A DNA stretch of 64,000 nucleotides, taken from the NCBI RefSeq assembly GCF_019336435.1, contig NZ_JAHWXQ010000005.1:186001-250000 (forward strand), read 5' to 3'. The notes beneath the pieces are model-generated. The model was not told the origin of the DNA, did no database searches, and was given only the letters and a program-made list of their open reading frames with translations. This document shows positions 16,696 through 25,545 of this stretch, piece after piece. The translations under genes were made by a program, and so were the position numbers. The stretch comes from Pontibacter populi. Lineage in GTDB: Bacteria; Bacteroidota; Bacteroidia; Cytophagales; Hymenobacteraceae. Each line of letters opens with the position of its first letter. The stretch's first letter is position 1.

Positions 16696-16721
16696 CAAAA
16701 GACCATAAAAAGAAAATTGAG

Positions 16722-19127
16722 ATGGAAGCCGCACTCCAAACCAATGTTCAGACATGCTACCATTGCGGAGATTCCTGCGTGGATGAGCTGATACTAGCAG
16801 ACGAAAAAGCATTTTGCTGCACGGGCTGCAAGAACGTTTACGAACTTTTAGAAGAGAACAATCTCTGTAGCTACTATAACCTGGAGGAAAATCCGGGTAT
16901 TACGGGCAAAAAGCCTGTCATAGAAAGCCGGTTTGCTTACCTGGACGATGCCGGTGTAGAAGCCCAGCTGATCAGCTTCAAAGATGATAACATCTGTAAG
17001 ATCACGTTTTACACACCGCAGATGCACTGTAGTTCGTGTATCTGGCTGCTCGAAAACCTTTTCAAGTTAAATTCTGGCGTCTCGGAATCTACTGTTAATT
17101 TCCTGCGCAAAGAAGTTTCCCTTACTTACTTCCATCAGAAAGTATCCCTGCGCGAAGTGGTAACCCTTCTTTCCCGCATTGGCTATGAGCCGGAAATTAC
17201 GCTGGCTGATACCGATGGAAAGAAAACGATCAAACCAAGCCGCACGATCATCTATAAGCTGGGTATTGCAGGTTTTAGCTTTGGTAACGTTATGCTGCTT
17301 GCTTTCCCGGATTACCTTGCCTTTACGGAAGGACTGCAACGCACTTTTGGTTCTTTCTTTGGCTACCTGAGTTTTTTACTGGCTATACCGGTGTTCTTTT
17401 ACAGTGCGCGTGGTTTCTTCACATCTGCCTGGGAAGGTATCAGGCAGCGTATGGTAAACATCGACCTGCCTATAGCCACAGGCCTACTGGCCTTGTTCTT
17501 TACCAGCATTTACCAGGTAGTTACAGGCACAGGTCCAGGCTATTTCGACTCGTTTACCGGCCTTGTGTTCTTTATGCTGATCGGTAAATATTTCCAGCAG
17601 AAGACATACGATACGCTTTCTTTCGACAGGGATTACACTTCTTATTTCCCGGTTTCTGTAACAGTACTTAAAGAGAATGGCGACGAGGAAGCAGTTGCTG
17701 TACGCAACCTGACAGTGGGTGACCGCATCCGCATCCGTAACCAGGAGCTTATTCCTGCCGATGCTATTTTGCTGCGTGGCACAGCCCTGATCGACTATAG
17801 TTTTGTGAGCGGTGAATCGGAGCCGGTTGAGAAAGTAATGGGAGAGGTGATCTATGCCGGCGGCCGACAGGTTGGCGAAAGCATAGAACTGGAAGTAGTG
17901 AAGGAAGTATCCCAAGGGTACCTGACTCAGCTCTGGAACGACAGTTTTTTCTCGAAAGAAGAGAATACAAGTGTAAATACCTATGCCAACATTGCCGGTA
18001 AATGGTTTATTATAGTTACGATGCTGGTTGCTGCCGGCTCACTCATCTACTGGGTTCCCCGCGACATGGAAATGGCCATGCGTGCCTTTACTTCGGTCCT
18101 GATCATTGCCTGCCCTTGTGCGCTTTCGCTGGCTACACCATTTGTGCACGGCCACACGCTACGTGTTTTCGGCAGAAACAAGTTTTACCTCAAGAATACA
18201 GCTGTAGTTGAAACGCTGGCTAAAATAGATGCGGTTGTTTTTGATAAGACAGGTACGCTTACGGAGCCTAGCGCAGCAGAACTGAACTATACCGGCAAAG
18301 CGCTTACAGCGGAGCAGGAGCAAACTATAAAATCAGTATTAAGCCACTCCACACACCCGCTAAGCCAGCGCATTTTCCAGAGTTTGAACGGCGAAACTAT
18401 AGCTGTCGAAAACTTCCAGGAGTTTGCTGGTAAAGGACTAGTTGGAGAGATTAACGGAAGTATAGTTCGAATCGGATCTGCTTCATACATAGGTGTTAAA
18501 GCAGATGCAGTTAAAGATACACTTAAAACGACTGTTTACGTTTCCTTTGATGGAGTTATTCTGGGATACTATACCTTCTTCAACGTTTATCGCCAGGGAC
18601 TGAAGGATATCCTGAATGATCTGAAAGATAAAAAGCTGGCGGTACTATCCGGAGACAATGACCACGAGGAAGCGCGTCTTAAAGAACTGCTGGGCAAAGA
18701 GGCAGAACTCAACTTTAACCAAAGCCCGGTTCAGAAACTGGAATACATACAGCAACTGAAAAAACAGCAGCACCAGGTAATGATGGTGGGTGATGGATTG
18801 AACGATGCCGGAGCGCTGCGTCAAAGTGACGCGGGTATAGCGCTGACAAACAGCATTACCAACTTCTCGCCATCCTGCGACGCCATTCTGGATGCAACTG
18901 CTTTCGAGAAGCTAAGCAAGTTCCTGAAATTCTCTAAAACAACCATGACACTGATCCTGCTGACCTTCGCGGTGTCGCTGGTCTATAACGTGATTGGCCT
19001 TACCATGGCGGTAATGGGACTGTTTACCCCGATCGTTTCTGCAATCCTGATGCCGATCAGTACACTCAGTGTGATGACTTTTGCAACACTCTCAGTAAAG
19101 TTCGCTGCCAGAAGAGCAGGTTTATAA
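16722..19127 (+). CDS. ccoI: heavy-metal P1B-type ATPase (CcoI/FixI-like copper exporter for cbb3 assembly)
   Basis: This 801-residue copper-translocating ATPase supplies copper for maturation of the cbb3 oxidase. The N-terminal Cys-rich metal-binding region (Cys12-x2-Cys15, Cys19, Cys32, Cys33, Cys36) is followed by an HMA domain with HCSSC (Cys103, Cys106). Transmembrane helices follow, with the transport motif CPC at 464-466. The phosphorylation motif DKTGT has Asp508, and the hinge GDGLND lies near residue 690. The gene is first in the order ccoI-S-NO-Q-P-G-H and is preceded by a tandem Fnr-like promoter. An upstream in-frame start is absent; the ATG at 16722 follows the -7 element by 26 bp. 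Confidence 0.95.
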   Translation: MEAALQTNVQTCYHCGDSCVDELILADEKAFCCTGCKNVYELLEENNLCSYYNLEENPGITGKKPVIESRFAYLDDAGVEAQLISFKDDNICKITFYTPQMHCSSCIWLLENLFKLNSGVSESTVNFLRKEVSLTYFHQKVSLREVVTLLSRIGYEPEITLADTDGKKTIKPSRTIIYKLGIAGFSFGNVMLLAFPDYLAFTEGLQRTFGSFFGYLSFLLAIPVFFYSARGFFTSAWEGIRQRMVNIDLPIATGLLALFFTSIYQVVTGTGPGYFDSFTGLVFFMLIGKYFQQKTYDTLSFDRDYTSYFPVSVTVLKENGDEEAVAVRNLTVGDRIRIRNQELIPADAILLRGTALIDYSFVSGESEPVEKVMGEVIYAGGRQVGESIELEVVKEVSQGYLTQLWNDSFFSKEENTSVNTYANIAGKWFIIVTMLVAAGSLIYWVPRDMEMAMRAFTSVLIIACPCALSLATPFVHGHTLRVFGRNKFYLKNTAVVETLAKIDAVVFDKTGTLTEPSAAELNYTGKALTAEQEQTIKSVLSHSTHPLSQRIFQSLNGETIAVENFQEFAGKGLVGEINGSIVRIGSASYIGVKADAVKDTLKTTVYVSFDGVILGYYTFFNVYRQGLKDILNDLKDKKLAVLSGDNDHEEARLKELLGKEAELNFNQSPVQKLEYIQQLKKQQHQVMMVGDGLNDAGALRQSDAGIALTNSITNFSPSCDAILDATAFEKLSKFLKFSKTTMTLILLTFAVSLVYNVIGLTMAVMGLFTPIVSAILMPISTLSVMTFATLSVKFAARRAGL

Positions 19128-19140
19128 TGAATAATGAATA

Positions 19141-19225
19141 GTGAGGAATGACTAATGTTTAATAAGTGAATAAGAGTGAGCGAAAGATATTACTCTTTAT
19201 TCATTACTAATTAATCATTGTGTCA
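19141..19225. repeat. long imperfect inverted repeat between ccoI and ccoS
   Basis: The left arm AGTGAATAAGAGT (19165-19177) pairs with ACTCTTTATTCATT (19192-19205) apart from one bulge. The flanks continue the complementarity imperfectly to about 80 nt (left GTGAGGAATGACTAATG, right TTAATCATTGTGTCAC). It is followed by the AACTCTTTAACTC low-complexity words. It could be a processing or attenuation hairpin inside the operon, or a small non-autonomous repeat. Confidence 0.45.
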
Positions 19226-19261
19226 CTCTCTTACTCCCAAACTCTTTAACTCTTAACTACT

Positions 19262-19465
19262 ATGTATATCATCTTTTTAATGATCGCAGTGAGTGTAACA
19301 GTGGCTACAGCGTTTCTGCTGGCGTTTTTATGGGCAGTTCGCTCCGGCCAGTACGACGACGACTATACCCCAGCTGTGCGCATGCTCTTCGATAACGAGG
19401 TAACTACTAAAAGCAACAAAAAAACTAAGGAAGAGCAAAGCATAGAAAAGAGCCTTCAGTCATAA
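19262..19465 (+). CDS. ccoS: cbb3 oxidase assembly protein CcoS
   Basis: This 67-residue single-span membrane protein (residues 2-28, IIFLMIAVSVTVATAFLLAFLWA) is followed by the family motif AVRSGQYDDDYTPAVRMLFDNE. CcoS is needed for cofactor insertion into the cbb3 oxidase. It lies between ccoI and ccoNO as in other FixGHIS-type loci. The charged C-terminal tail is typical in length for Bacteroidota members. The 134-bp gap before it holds an inverted repeat and low-complexity sequence. Confidence 0.93.
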   Translation: MYIIFLMIAVSVTVATAFLLAFLWAVRSGQYDDDYTPAVRMLFDNEVTTKSNKKTKEEQSIEKSLQS

Positions 19466-19566
19466 AGCTATAGTTAAGAGTTAGTTACATGTAGTATAGT
19501 TGAGCTTAAACTATAAATCAGCTCATTCTTAAACTCCTGAACTCAAACCCCATTAACTATAGTGGC

Positions 19567-19631
19567 TGATATCTATCACCAACTGAAATGACATTAATCA
19601 TCTTTTCCTGACGTATGGCTGCGGAAATTTG
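19567..19631 (+). promoter_or_regulatory. tandem Fnr-like boxes and -7 element upstream of ccoNO
   Basis: Box 1 is TGAT-ATCT-ATCA (19567-19578), box 2 is TGAC-ATTA-ATCA (19589-19600), 22 bp apart start to start. After 23 bp comes GAAATTTG (19624-19631), which matches five of the six fixed bases of TAnnTTTG. The spacing is identical to the ccoI promoter. The ATG of ccoNO follows 72 bp after the -7 element. Confidence 0.8.
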
Positions 19632-19703
19632 TACCCATAGTTCAATGCCGAAAACATCAAATCAAACACATACAACACTTAAACAAAATGGAGGACACCG
19701 CAC

Positions 19704-21896
19704 ATGTCAACTAATGTAGCTGAAGTCTTAGAAAATGCGCCCGATAAGCTGAAGCCGAAAGGCAGAGGTACGGGAGAAACCGAAACGTTCTTTTATGATA
19801 ATAAGATCGTACGGGATTTTGGTATAGCCACTGTATTCTGGGGTATTGCCGGTATGCTGATAGGGGTGATCATCGCCTTCCAGCTGGCAAACCCGGACAT
19901 GAACATGGGTACACAGTATACCACTTTTGGCCGTGTAAGACCCTTGCACACCAACGCTGTTATATTCGCTTTCGTGGGTAATGCCATCTTTATGGGGGTT
20001 TATTACTCGCTGCAGCGCCTTTGCAAAACCAGGATGTATTCTGATCTTCTCAGCAAGATCAACTTCTGGGGCTGGCAGTTAATTATAGTTGCTGCAGTTA
20101 TCACACTTCCGCTGGGTATGACATCCTCTAAAGAGTATGCTGAGCTGGAGTGGCCGATTGATATTGCAATTACACTAATATGGGTTGTTTTTGGCTGGAA
20201 CATGTTTGGTACCCTTGCCAGACGCCGCGAGAAACACATGTACGTGGCTATCTGGTTCTACATCGCTACGTTCCTGACAGTTGCTGTACTTCACATCGTG
20301 AACTCATACGCAATGCCGGTTAACCTTTTCAAGAGTTATTCTGGTTATGCAGGTGTGCAGGATGCGCTGGTACAGTGGTGGTATGGCCACAACGCGGTTG
20401 CATTCTTCCTGACAACGCCGTTCCTGGGCCTGATGTACTACTTCCTGCCTAAAGCTGCGAATCGTCCGGTTTACTCTTACAGATTATCTATTATCCACTT
20501 CTGGTCGCTGATATTTATCTATATCTGGGCTGGTCCGCACCACTTGCTTTACACTTCATTACCTGACTGGGCTCAGTCGCTGGGTGTTGTGTTCTCGGTA
20601 ATGCTGCTTGCTCCGAGCTGGGGTGGTATGATCAACGGTTTGCTTACACTGCGTGGCGCCTGGGATAAAGTTCGCGAAGAGCCTATCCTGAAGTTTATGG
20701 TGGTGGCTATTACAGCATACGGTATGGCTACGTTCGAAGGCCCTATGCTTTCTTTAAAGAACGTGAACGCTATTGCTCACTTTACTGACTGGATAGTAGC
20801 ACACGTACACGTGGGAGCACTTGGCTGGAATGGCTTCCTGACATTTGCCATGCTGTACTGGTTGTTCCCACGCCTTTACAAAACAGAACTTTTCTCTAAG
20901 AAGATGGCAAATGCCCACTTCTGGTTAGGTACGCTTGGTATTCTTTTCTATGCCATTCCAATGTACTGGGCAGGTTTCACACAAGGTTTAATGTGGAAAC
21001 AATTCACTGCAGAAGGTACGCTACAGTATTCTAACTTCCTGGAAACAGTTCTTCAGATCGTGCCGATGTATTACCTGCGTGGTATAGGTGGTATCTTCTA
21101 TCTGAGCGGTGTATTCCTGATGATGTACAACCTGTACAAAACTGCCAAGTCAGGCAAGCTGGAAGCGAACGAAAGATCAGAAGCTCCTATAGTTGTGCAG
21201 TCTGCATCCAGTAACGCTGGTCACTGGCACTCATGGATCGAGAAGCGTCCGACTCAAATGGCTATCTGGGCTACAGTTGCGATCCTTATCGGTGGACTGG
21301 TAGAGTTTATCCCGGCATTTGTTATCAAGTCAAACGTGCCAACTATAGCCAGCGTGAAACCTTACACTTCGCTGGAGTTACAGGGCCGTGACTTATATAT
21401 CAAAGAAGGTTGCGTTAACTGCCACACCCAGATGGTTCGTCCATTCCGTTCTGAAACAGAGCGTTACGGGGAGTATTCTAAAGCAGGTGAATTCGTGTAT
21501 GATCACAACTTCCTGTGGGGCTCTAAGCGTACCGGTCCGGATCTTCACAGAGTGGGGGGCAAGTATCCGCACAGCTGGCACTATCACCATATGATGGATC
21601 CAACCTCTATGTCGCCGGGCTCTATTATGCCAGCATACCCATGGTTGTTTGAGCAGGAGATAGACCAGAGCACAACCGAGGATAAACTCAGAGTACTTAA
21701 AACACTTGGGGTTCCTTACGAAGATGACTATATCGCTAACTCCAACGAAGAGTTAATGAAGCAGGCAAAAGGCATCTCAGCTGACCTGGCAAAAGAAGGT
21801 ATTGAAGTGAAGCCAGAGAAAGAGATTGTTGCTTTGATCGCTTACCTGCAGCGCCTGGGTACTGATATTAAGGTGAAAACGGAAGAAGTAGAATAA
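19704..21896 (+). CDS. ccoN: cbb3-type cytochrome c oxidase, fused subunits I and II (CcoNO)
   Basis: This 730-residue protein joins the catalytic heme-copper subunit CcoN (about residues 30-480, at least twelve membrane helices with conserved His in FGRVRPLHTNAVIFAF, WWYGHNAVAFFLT, GPHHLLYT and VAHVHVGALGWNG) to the monoheme subunit CcoO. The CcoO part contains GCVNCHTQMVRPFRSE with CXXCH at 570-574 and the distal Met region SPGSIMPAYPWL. The two are separate genes in proteobacteria; the fusion occurs in many Bacteroidota. The enzyme reduces O2 at high affinity and pumps protons. ccoQ and ccoP follow. Confidence 0.97.
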   Translation: MSTNVAEVLENAPDKLKPKGRGTGETETFFYDNKIVRDFGIATVFWGIAGMLIGVIIAFQLANPDMNMGTQYTTFGRVRPLHTNAVIFAFVGNAIFMGVYYSLQRLCKTRMYSDLLSKINFWGWQLIIVAAVITLPLGMTSSKEYAELEWPIDIAITLIWVVFGWNMFGTLARRREKHMYVAIWFYIATFLTVAVLHIVNSYAMPVNLFKSYSGYAGVQDALVQWWYGHNAVAFFLTTPFLGLMYYFLPKAANRPVYSYRLSIIHFWSLIFIYIWAGPHHLLYTSLPDWAQSLGVVFSVMLLAPSWGGMINGLLTLRGAWDKVREEPILKFMVVAITAYGMATFEGPMLSLKNVNAIAHFTDWIVAHVHVGALGWNGFLTFAMLYWLFPRLYKTELFSKKMANAHFWLGTLGILFYAIPMYWAGFTQGLMWKQFTAEGTLQYSNFLETVLQIVPMYYLRGIGGIFYLSGVFLMMYNLYKTAKSGKLEANERSEAPIVVQSASSNAGHWHSWIEKRPTQMAIWATVAILIGGLVEFIPAFVIKSNVPTIASVKPYTSLELQGRDLYIKEGCVNCHTQMVRPFRSETERYGEYSKAGEFVYDHNFLWGSKRTGPDLHRVGGKYPHSWHYHHMMDPTSMSPGSIMPAYPWLFEQEIDQSTTEDKLRVLKTLGVPYEDDYIANSNEELMKQAKGISADLAKEGIEVKPEKEIVALIAYLQRLGTDIKVKTEEVE

Positions 21897-21917
21897 TTAA
21901 CCTGACAAAAGACTACA

Positions 21918-21956
21918 TGACAAAGGACAAAAGAGATATCTGGATGTCCTTTGTCA
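21918..21956 (+). other. intra-operon hairpin between ccoNO and ccoQ
   Basis: The 12-bp stem TGACAAAGGACA (21918-21929) pairs with TGTCCTTTGTCA (21945-21956) around a 15-nt loop. No T run follows. It may act as a stability or processing element that sets ccoNO mRNA above ccoQP. Confidence 0.6.
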
Positions 21957-21986
21957 CAAAGTTAAGGAGTCAAAAATTCTAAAGAA

Positions 21987-22181
21987 ATGTATAAGAACGT
22001 ATTGCAAGCCATAGACGGCATCGAAATATACCCGCTTATCTCGTTCAGCATCTTTTTTGTGTTCTTTCTGGGCCTTATAGTTTATGTTGCCCTGATGGAC
22101 AAGAACTATGCACAGACCATGAGCAACATAGCGTGCGACGATGAAAACGAAGACACTACTTTTGAAGGAGTAAGACAATGA
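21987..22181 (+). CDS. ccoQ: cbb3 oxidase small subunit CcoQ/FixQ-like
   Basis: This 64-residue protein has a single membrane helix (YPLISFSIFFVFFLGLIVYVAL, about residues 17-38) and a soluble acidic tail, in the position and size of CcoQ. CcoQ stabilises the association of CcoP with the CcoNO core. It overlaps ccoP by four bases (ATGA at 22178-22181), which indicates translational coupling. Sequence conservation of CcoQ is low, so the call leans on context. Confidence 0.85.
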   Translation: MYKNVLQAIDGIEIYPLISFSIFFVFFLGLIVYVALMDKNYAQTMSNIACDDENEDTTFEGVRQ

Positions 22182-23383
22182 TCGCTTTAAAGAAATTGAT
22201 CAAGAACAGCAGTCTGGCGCTGGTAGCCGGGTTACTGTTGATGGGCAGCACAGCACAGGCGCAGGATGCAGTTGCAGGCAAGGCCATTTTTGAAGGTAAC
22301 TGTACAGCCTGCCACAGCTTGGATGCGGACGTAGTTGGTCCGGCTCTAAAAGATGTGCATAAGCGCCGGGGAGATGAATGGCTGACTAAGTTTATCAAGA
22401 ATTCGCAGGAACTGGTGCAGGCAGGAGATAAAGACGCCGTAGCAGTTTACGAGAAGTTTAATAAAGTGCCGATGCCAGCTTTTGGCACCTCACTTTCTGA
22501 CGACGATGTAGCAAACGTAATTGCTTTTATTAAAGCCGAGAGCGAGAAGCCAGCTGAAGTAGTAGCCGAAGCACCAGCCACACCGGCAACAGATGCCGGC
22601 GCTACAGCCACTGCTGCTGAAGCGGAGGTTGCTTTTATGGATCTTCCACCGGTGTTACTTTTCACATTCGCACTGGCGGCAGTCATTATCCTGTTAACTA
22701 TACTGGTGCTGGTAATGATGTTCCGACTGTTCGTGCCGATGCTAGGCGACTCGATTTATGATGAAGATTTCAGGTCTTCGTTTGCAGGAAGAGTGCTGTT
22801 TTTAGTGCGCGGCGATGCTACATTGGTTACTGGTAAGGCTAAGAACGAGATACATTCAAACCATGACTTTGACGGTATCCAGGAATACGACAACGATCTA
22901 CCGCCCTGGTGGAAAGCTATGTTCTATGTGTCTATAGTTTTCGCAATAGGATATATGCTGCACTTCCACGTGTTTAAAACAGGCGCACTCCAGACCGAAG
23001 AGTATGAAATGGAGATGGAAGAAGCTGCCCTGATCGCGTCTAAGAATGTAGACGACCCGAATGCAGTGACCAACTATGAGGTACTGACAGAAGCCGCAGC
23101 TTTGGAATCCGGAAAGGCATTATTTAACACAAACTGCGCGGCCTGCCACGGCCAGGAAGGACAAGGAACAGTAGGACCTAACCTGACAGATGAATACTGG
23201 CTGCACGGTGGTGATGTAAATGCCATCTTTAAAACTGTAAAATATGGTGTGCCGGCTAAAGGGATGGTTCCTTGGCAGGGCAAGCTTACAAAAGATCAGA
23301 TGCTGGAAGTTTCCAGCTATATCCTGAGCTTGCAGGGAACAAACCCAGCCGGTGCGAAAGAACCGCAGGGTGAAAAGATGTAA
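22178..23383 (+). CDS. ccoP: cbb3 oxidase diheme subunit CcoP with an N-terminal extra cytochrome c domain
   Basis: The 401-residue protein starts with a signal peptide (LALVAGLLLMGSTAQA) and a cytochrome c domain (CTACH at 42-46; distal Met in KVPMPAFG). An Ala/Pro/Thr-rich linker (about 128-150) and a membrane helix follow. Next comes the CcoP N-terminal motif DGIQEYDNDLPPWWKAMFY with a second helix, and a C-terminal cytochrome c domain (CAACH at 320-324). Proteobacterial CcoP has both heme domains after the membrane helix, so here one heme domain is placed in front. It hands electrons to CcoO. It is translationally coupled to ccoQ. Confidence 0.95.
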   Translation: MIALKKLIKNSSLALVAGLLLMGSTAQAQDAVAGKAIFEGNCTACHSLDADVVGPALKDVHKRRGDEWLTKFIKNSQELVQAGDKDAVAVYEKFNKVPMPAFGTSLSDDDVANVIAFIKAESEKPAEVVAEAPATPATDAGATATAAEAEVAFMDLPPVLLFTFALAAVIILLTILVLVMMFRLFVPMLGDSIYDEDFRSSFAGRVLFLVRGDATLVTGKAKNEIHSNHDFDGIQEYDNDLPPWWKAMFYVSIVFAIGYMLHFHVFKTGALQTEEYEMEMEEAALIASKNVDDPNAVTNYEVLTEAAALESGKALFNTNCAACHGQEGQGTVGPNLTDEYWLHGGDVNAIFKTVKYGVPAKGMVPWQGKLTKDQMLEVSSYILSLQGTNPAGAKEPQGEKM

Positions 23384-23408
23384 ATATTGATTTGAAAACG
23401 AGAAGCAG

Positions 23409-23448
23409 AAAGTCGCAGGCACATTAATTATAGTGTAGGCGGCTTTTT
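23409..23448 (+). terminator. weak terminator between ccoP and ccoG
   Basis: AAAGTCGC (23409-23416) can pair with GCGGCTTT (23439-23446), with one G-U pair, and is followed by TTGTTTTTG. It lies 25 bp after the ccoP stop codon. Confidence 0.5.
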
Positions 23449-23495
23449 GTTTTTGTACCTGCTTTCAATCTTTAGCAAAAACAAACAGCTATAGT

Positions 23496-23560
23496 TGATT
23501 TCAATCACCAGGGTTTATGATTTAAGTCATCATTTAGAAGCCCTTGTTTTCAGAATTTTG
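23496..23560 (+). promoter_or_regulatory. tandem Fnr-like boxes and -7 element upstream of ccoG
   Basis: Box 1 is TGAT-TTCA-ATCA (23496-23507, preceded by a T, so TTGAT-N4-ATCAC). Box 2 is TGAT-TTAA-GTCA (23518-23529). After 23 bp comes GAATTTTG (23553-23560), matching five of the six fixed bases of TAnnTTTG. The box-to-box and box-to-element distances equal those of the other three promoters. ccoG starts 89 bp downstream. Confidence 0.8.
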
Positions 23561-23648
23561 TGAAAGCAGATTTTACAGATCTCTAACAACAGACTCTTTT
23601 TATTTATACTAACAGGCAGGACTAATCTCCGCACAAATTACCACTGCC

Positions 23649-25052
23649 ATGGCAACTAAAGCAAAACCGACCGACGAGTTTCGGGACCACATCTCGACTG
23701 TAGATGAACAGGGAAAACGTATCTGGGTGTATCCCAGAAAGCCGAAAGGCAAACTATATAATTACCGCAAGTATGTTAGCTACCTGTTGCTGGCACTTTT
23801 ATTTGCTGGTCCTTTCATAAAAATAAACGGCTTGCCGCTTCTCATGCTTAACGTGGTGGAGCGTAAGTTTGTAATATTCGGCGTTCTTTTCTGGCCGCAG
23901 GATTTCTTTATACTGGTACTGGCTTTCCTGGCGCTAGTGGTTTTTATTATTCTGTTTACGGTTGTATATGGCCGCATTTTCTGTGGCTGGGTCTGCCCGC
24001 AAACAATCTTCCTGGAAATGGTTTTCCGTAGGATAGAATATGCCATAGAAGGAGACTTTACAAAGCAGAAGGCACTTAATAAAATGCCTTGGAACACAGA
24101 GAAAATCCTAAAGAAAGGCGCTAAAACTGCCATTTTCTTGCTGATCTCATTTGTAATATCCAACCTGTTCCTGGCTTATGTTATAGGAGTAGATGAGTTG
24201 CAGAAAGTAATTACCGAGGGACCTATAAACCACATGGTTGGCTTTGGCACTTTGCTCGCTTTTACAGGAGTCTTTTACTGGGTGTTTGCTTCTTTCCGTG
24301 AGCAGGTTTGTACTATAGTTTGCCCTTATGGCCGCTTACAGGGCGTGATGCAGGATAAGAAAACCCTGGTAGTGGCTTATGATTATGGCCGTGGCGAACC
24401 ACGCGGTAAATTAAGAAAAGGGCAGGAGCGTACCGAAGGCGACTGTATTGACTGTAACCAGTGCGTGCAGGTTTGCCCGACGGGTATCGATATCCGTAAC
24501 GGGGCACAGCAGCTGGAATGCATTAACTGCACTGCCTGTATAGATGCCTGTAACGATATTATGCGCATGATCGATAAGCCAGAAGGCTTGATCCGCTATG
24601 AATCGGAGGAGGCAATAGAGACAGGTAAAAAGTGGACATTCTTTACGAATCGTGTCATGGGGTATACTACCATCCTGGTTATTCTGATGACTGCACTTAC
24701 TACTTTACTCTTAACCCGCGACGAAGCAGAGGCAACTATACTGCGCACGCCGGGCCAATTATATCAGAAAACGGAGCAGGGGCATATTAAGAACCTGTAC
24801 AACATCTCTGTCATCAACAAAACCAACCATGACATGCCGCTTACTTTAAAGCTGCTGGATAAAAATGGTGCAATAGACATTGTTGGCAGCAAACTGGTTC
24901 TGCCTGCGCAAGGCATTGCCGAAGGAGTTTTCTTCGCAGAAATAGCAAAAGAAGACCTGACTGGCATGAATTCAGAAATTGAGATCGGTGTGTATCATGG
25001 CGATGAGCTAATCACCACAACCGAAACCAAGTTCCTGGGACCGGCTAATTAA
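23649..25052 (+). CDS. ccoG: cbb3 oxidase accessory iron-sulfur protein CcoG/FixG/RdxA
   Basis: This 467-residue membrane protein acts as a cupric reductase in copper delivery to the oxidase. It has several N-terminal membrane helices with CGWVCPQTIF and CTIVCPYGRLQG. Two [4Fe-4S] binding motifs follow, CIDCNQCVQVCPTG and CINCTACIDACND, around residues 265-310. One more helix and a periplasmic Ig-like C-terminal domain (DUF4397/FixG_C type) end with VYHGDELITTTETKFLG. It opens the ccoGH-TauE sub-operon behind its own tandem Fnr-like promoter. Confidence 0.96.
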   Translation: MATKAKPTDEFRDHISTVDEQGKRIWVYPRKPKGKLYNYRKYVSYLLLALLFAGPFIKINGLPLLMLNVVERKFVIFGVLFWPQDFFILVLAFLALVVFIILFTVVYGRIFCGWVCPQTIFLEMVFRRIEYAIEGDFTKQKALNKMPWNTEKILKKGAKTAIFLLISFVISNLFLAYVIGVDELQKVITEGPINHMVGFGTLLAFTGVFYWVFASFREQVCTIVCPYGRLQGVMQDKKTLVVAYDYGRGEPRGKLRKGQERTEGDCIDCNQCVQVCPTGIDIRNGAQQLECINCTACIDACNDIMRMIDKPEGLIRYESEEAIETGKKWTFFTNRVMGYTTILVILMTALTTLLLTRDEAEATILRTPGQLYQKTEQGHIKNLYNISVINKTNHDMPLTLKLLDKNGAIDIVGSKLVLPAQGIAEGVFFAEIAKEDLTGMNSEIEIGVYHGDELITTTETKFLGPAN

Positions 25053-25072
25053 TTGTAAAAGGAGACATCAAA

Positions 25073-25543
25073 ATGAAAAATACAGATAAAAATAAAAGCT
25101 TTACCCTCTGGCCATATGCCATTGTAGTTTGTATGATCTTGTTTATGAGCTACATCGCTATGTTTGTTTACAAAGCCATGAACCAGGATGTAGACCTTGT
25201 TAGCAAAGATTATTACGAGCAGGAGATCAAATTCCAGGACCAGATAGAAAAGGTAAGACGCACGCAGGCGCTCGGCGATGTTATGCTGAACTATAGCGCT
25301 GACGATAAAACAATTTTATTGCAGATGCCCGCTACTTATAAAGAGAAAAATCTGACGGGTACCATTACACTTTTCCGTCCGTCGAATGATAAGCTTGACG
25401 AGCAGTTACCACTGCAACTTGGCCGTGATCAGAGTCAGTTACTGGATGCCAAAGACCTTGACAGCGGTATCTGGAAAGTTCGGGTGAACTTCAGCGACGG
25501 TGAAGAGACATATTATTCAGAAAAAACCATACAAATAAAATAG
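25073..25543 (+). CDS. ccoH: CcoH/FixH-like assembly protein
   Basis: This 156-residue protein has one N-terminal membrane helix (WPYAIVVCMILFMSYIAMFV, residues 14-33) followed by VSKDYYEQEIKFQDQIEK, the FixH signature, and a small periplasmic beta domain ending GIWKVRVNFSDGEETYY. FixH/CcoH is needed for assembly or stability of the cbb3 complex and works with the copper ATPase. The gene lies 20 bp after ccoG and 2 bp before the TauE/SafE-like gene, so co-transcription is near certain. Confidence 0.93.
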   Translation: MKNTDKNKSFTLWPYAIVVCMILFMSYIAMFVYKAMNQDVDLVSKDYYEQEIKFQDQIEKVRRTQALGDVMLNYSADDKTILLQMPATYKEKNLTGTITLFRPSNDKLDEQLPLQLGRDQSQLLDAKDLDSGIWKVRVNFSDGEETYYSEKTIQIK

Positions 25544-25545
25544 CC

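Noticed and set aside
16603..16791. Open frame of 62 codons overlapping the ccoI promoter
   Set aside because: It covers the tandem Fnr boxes and -7 element and overlaps the ccoI start out of frame, with no recognisable domain.
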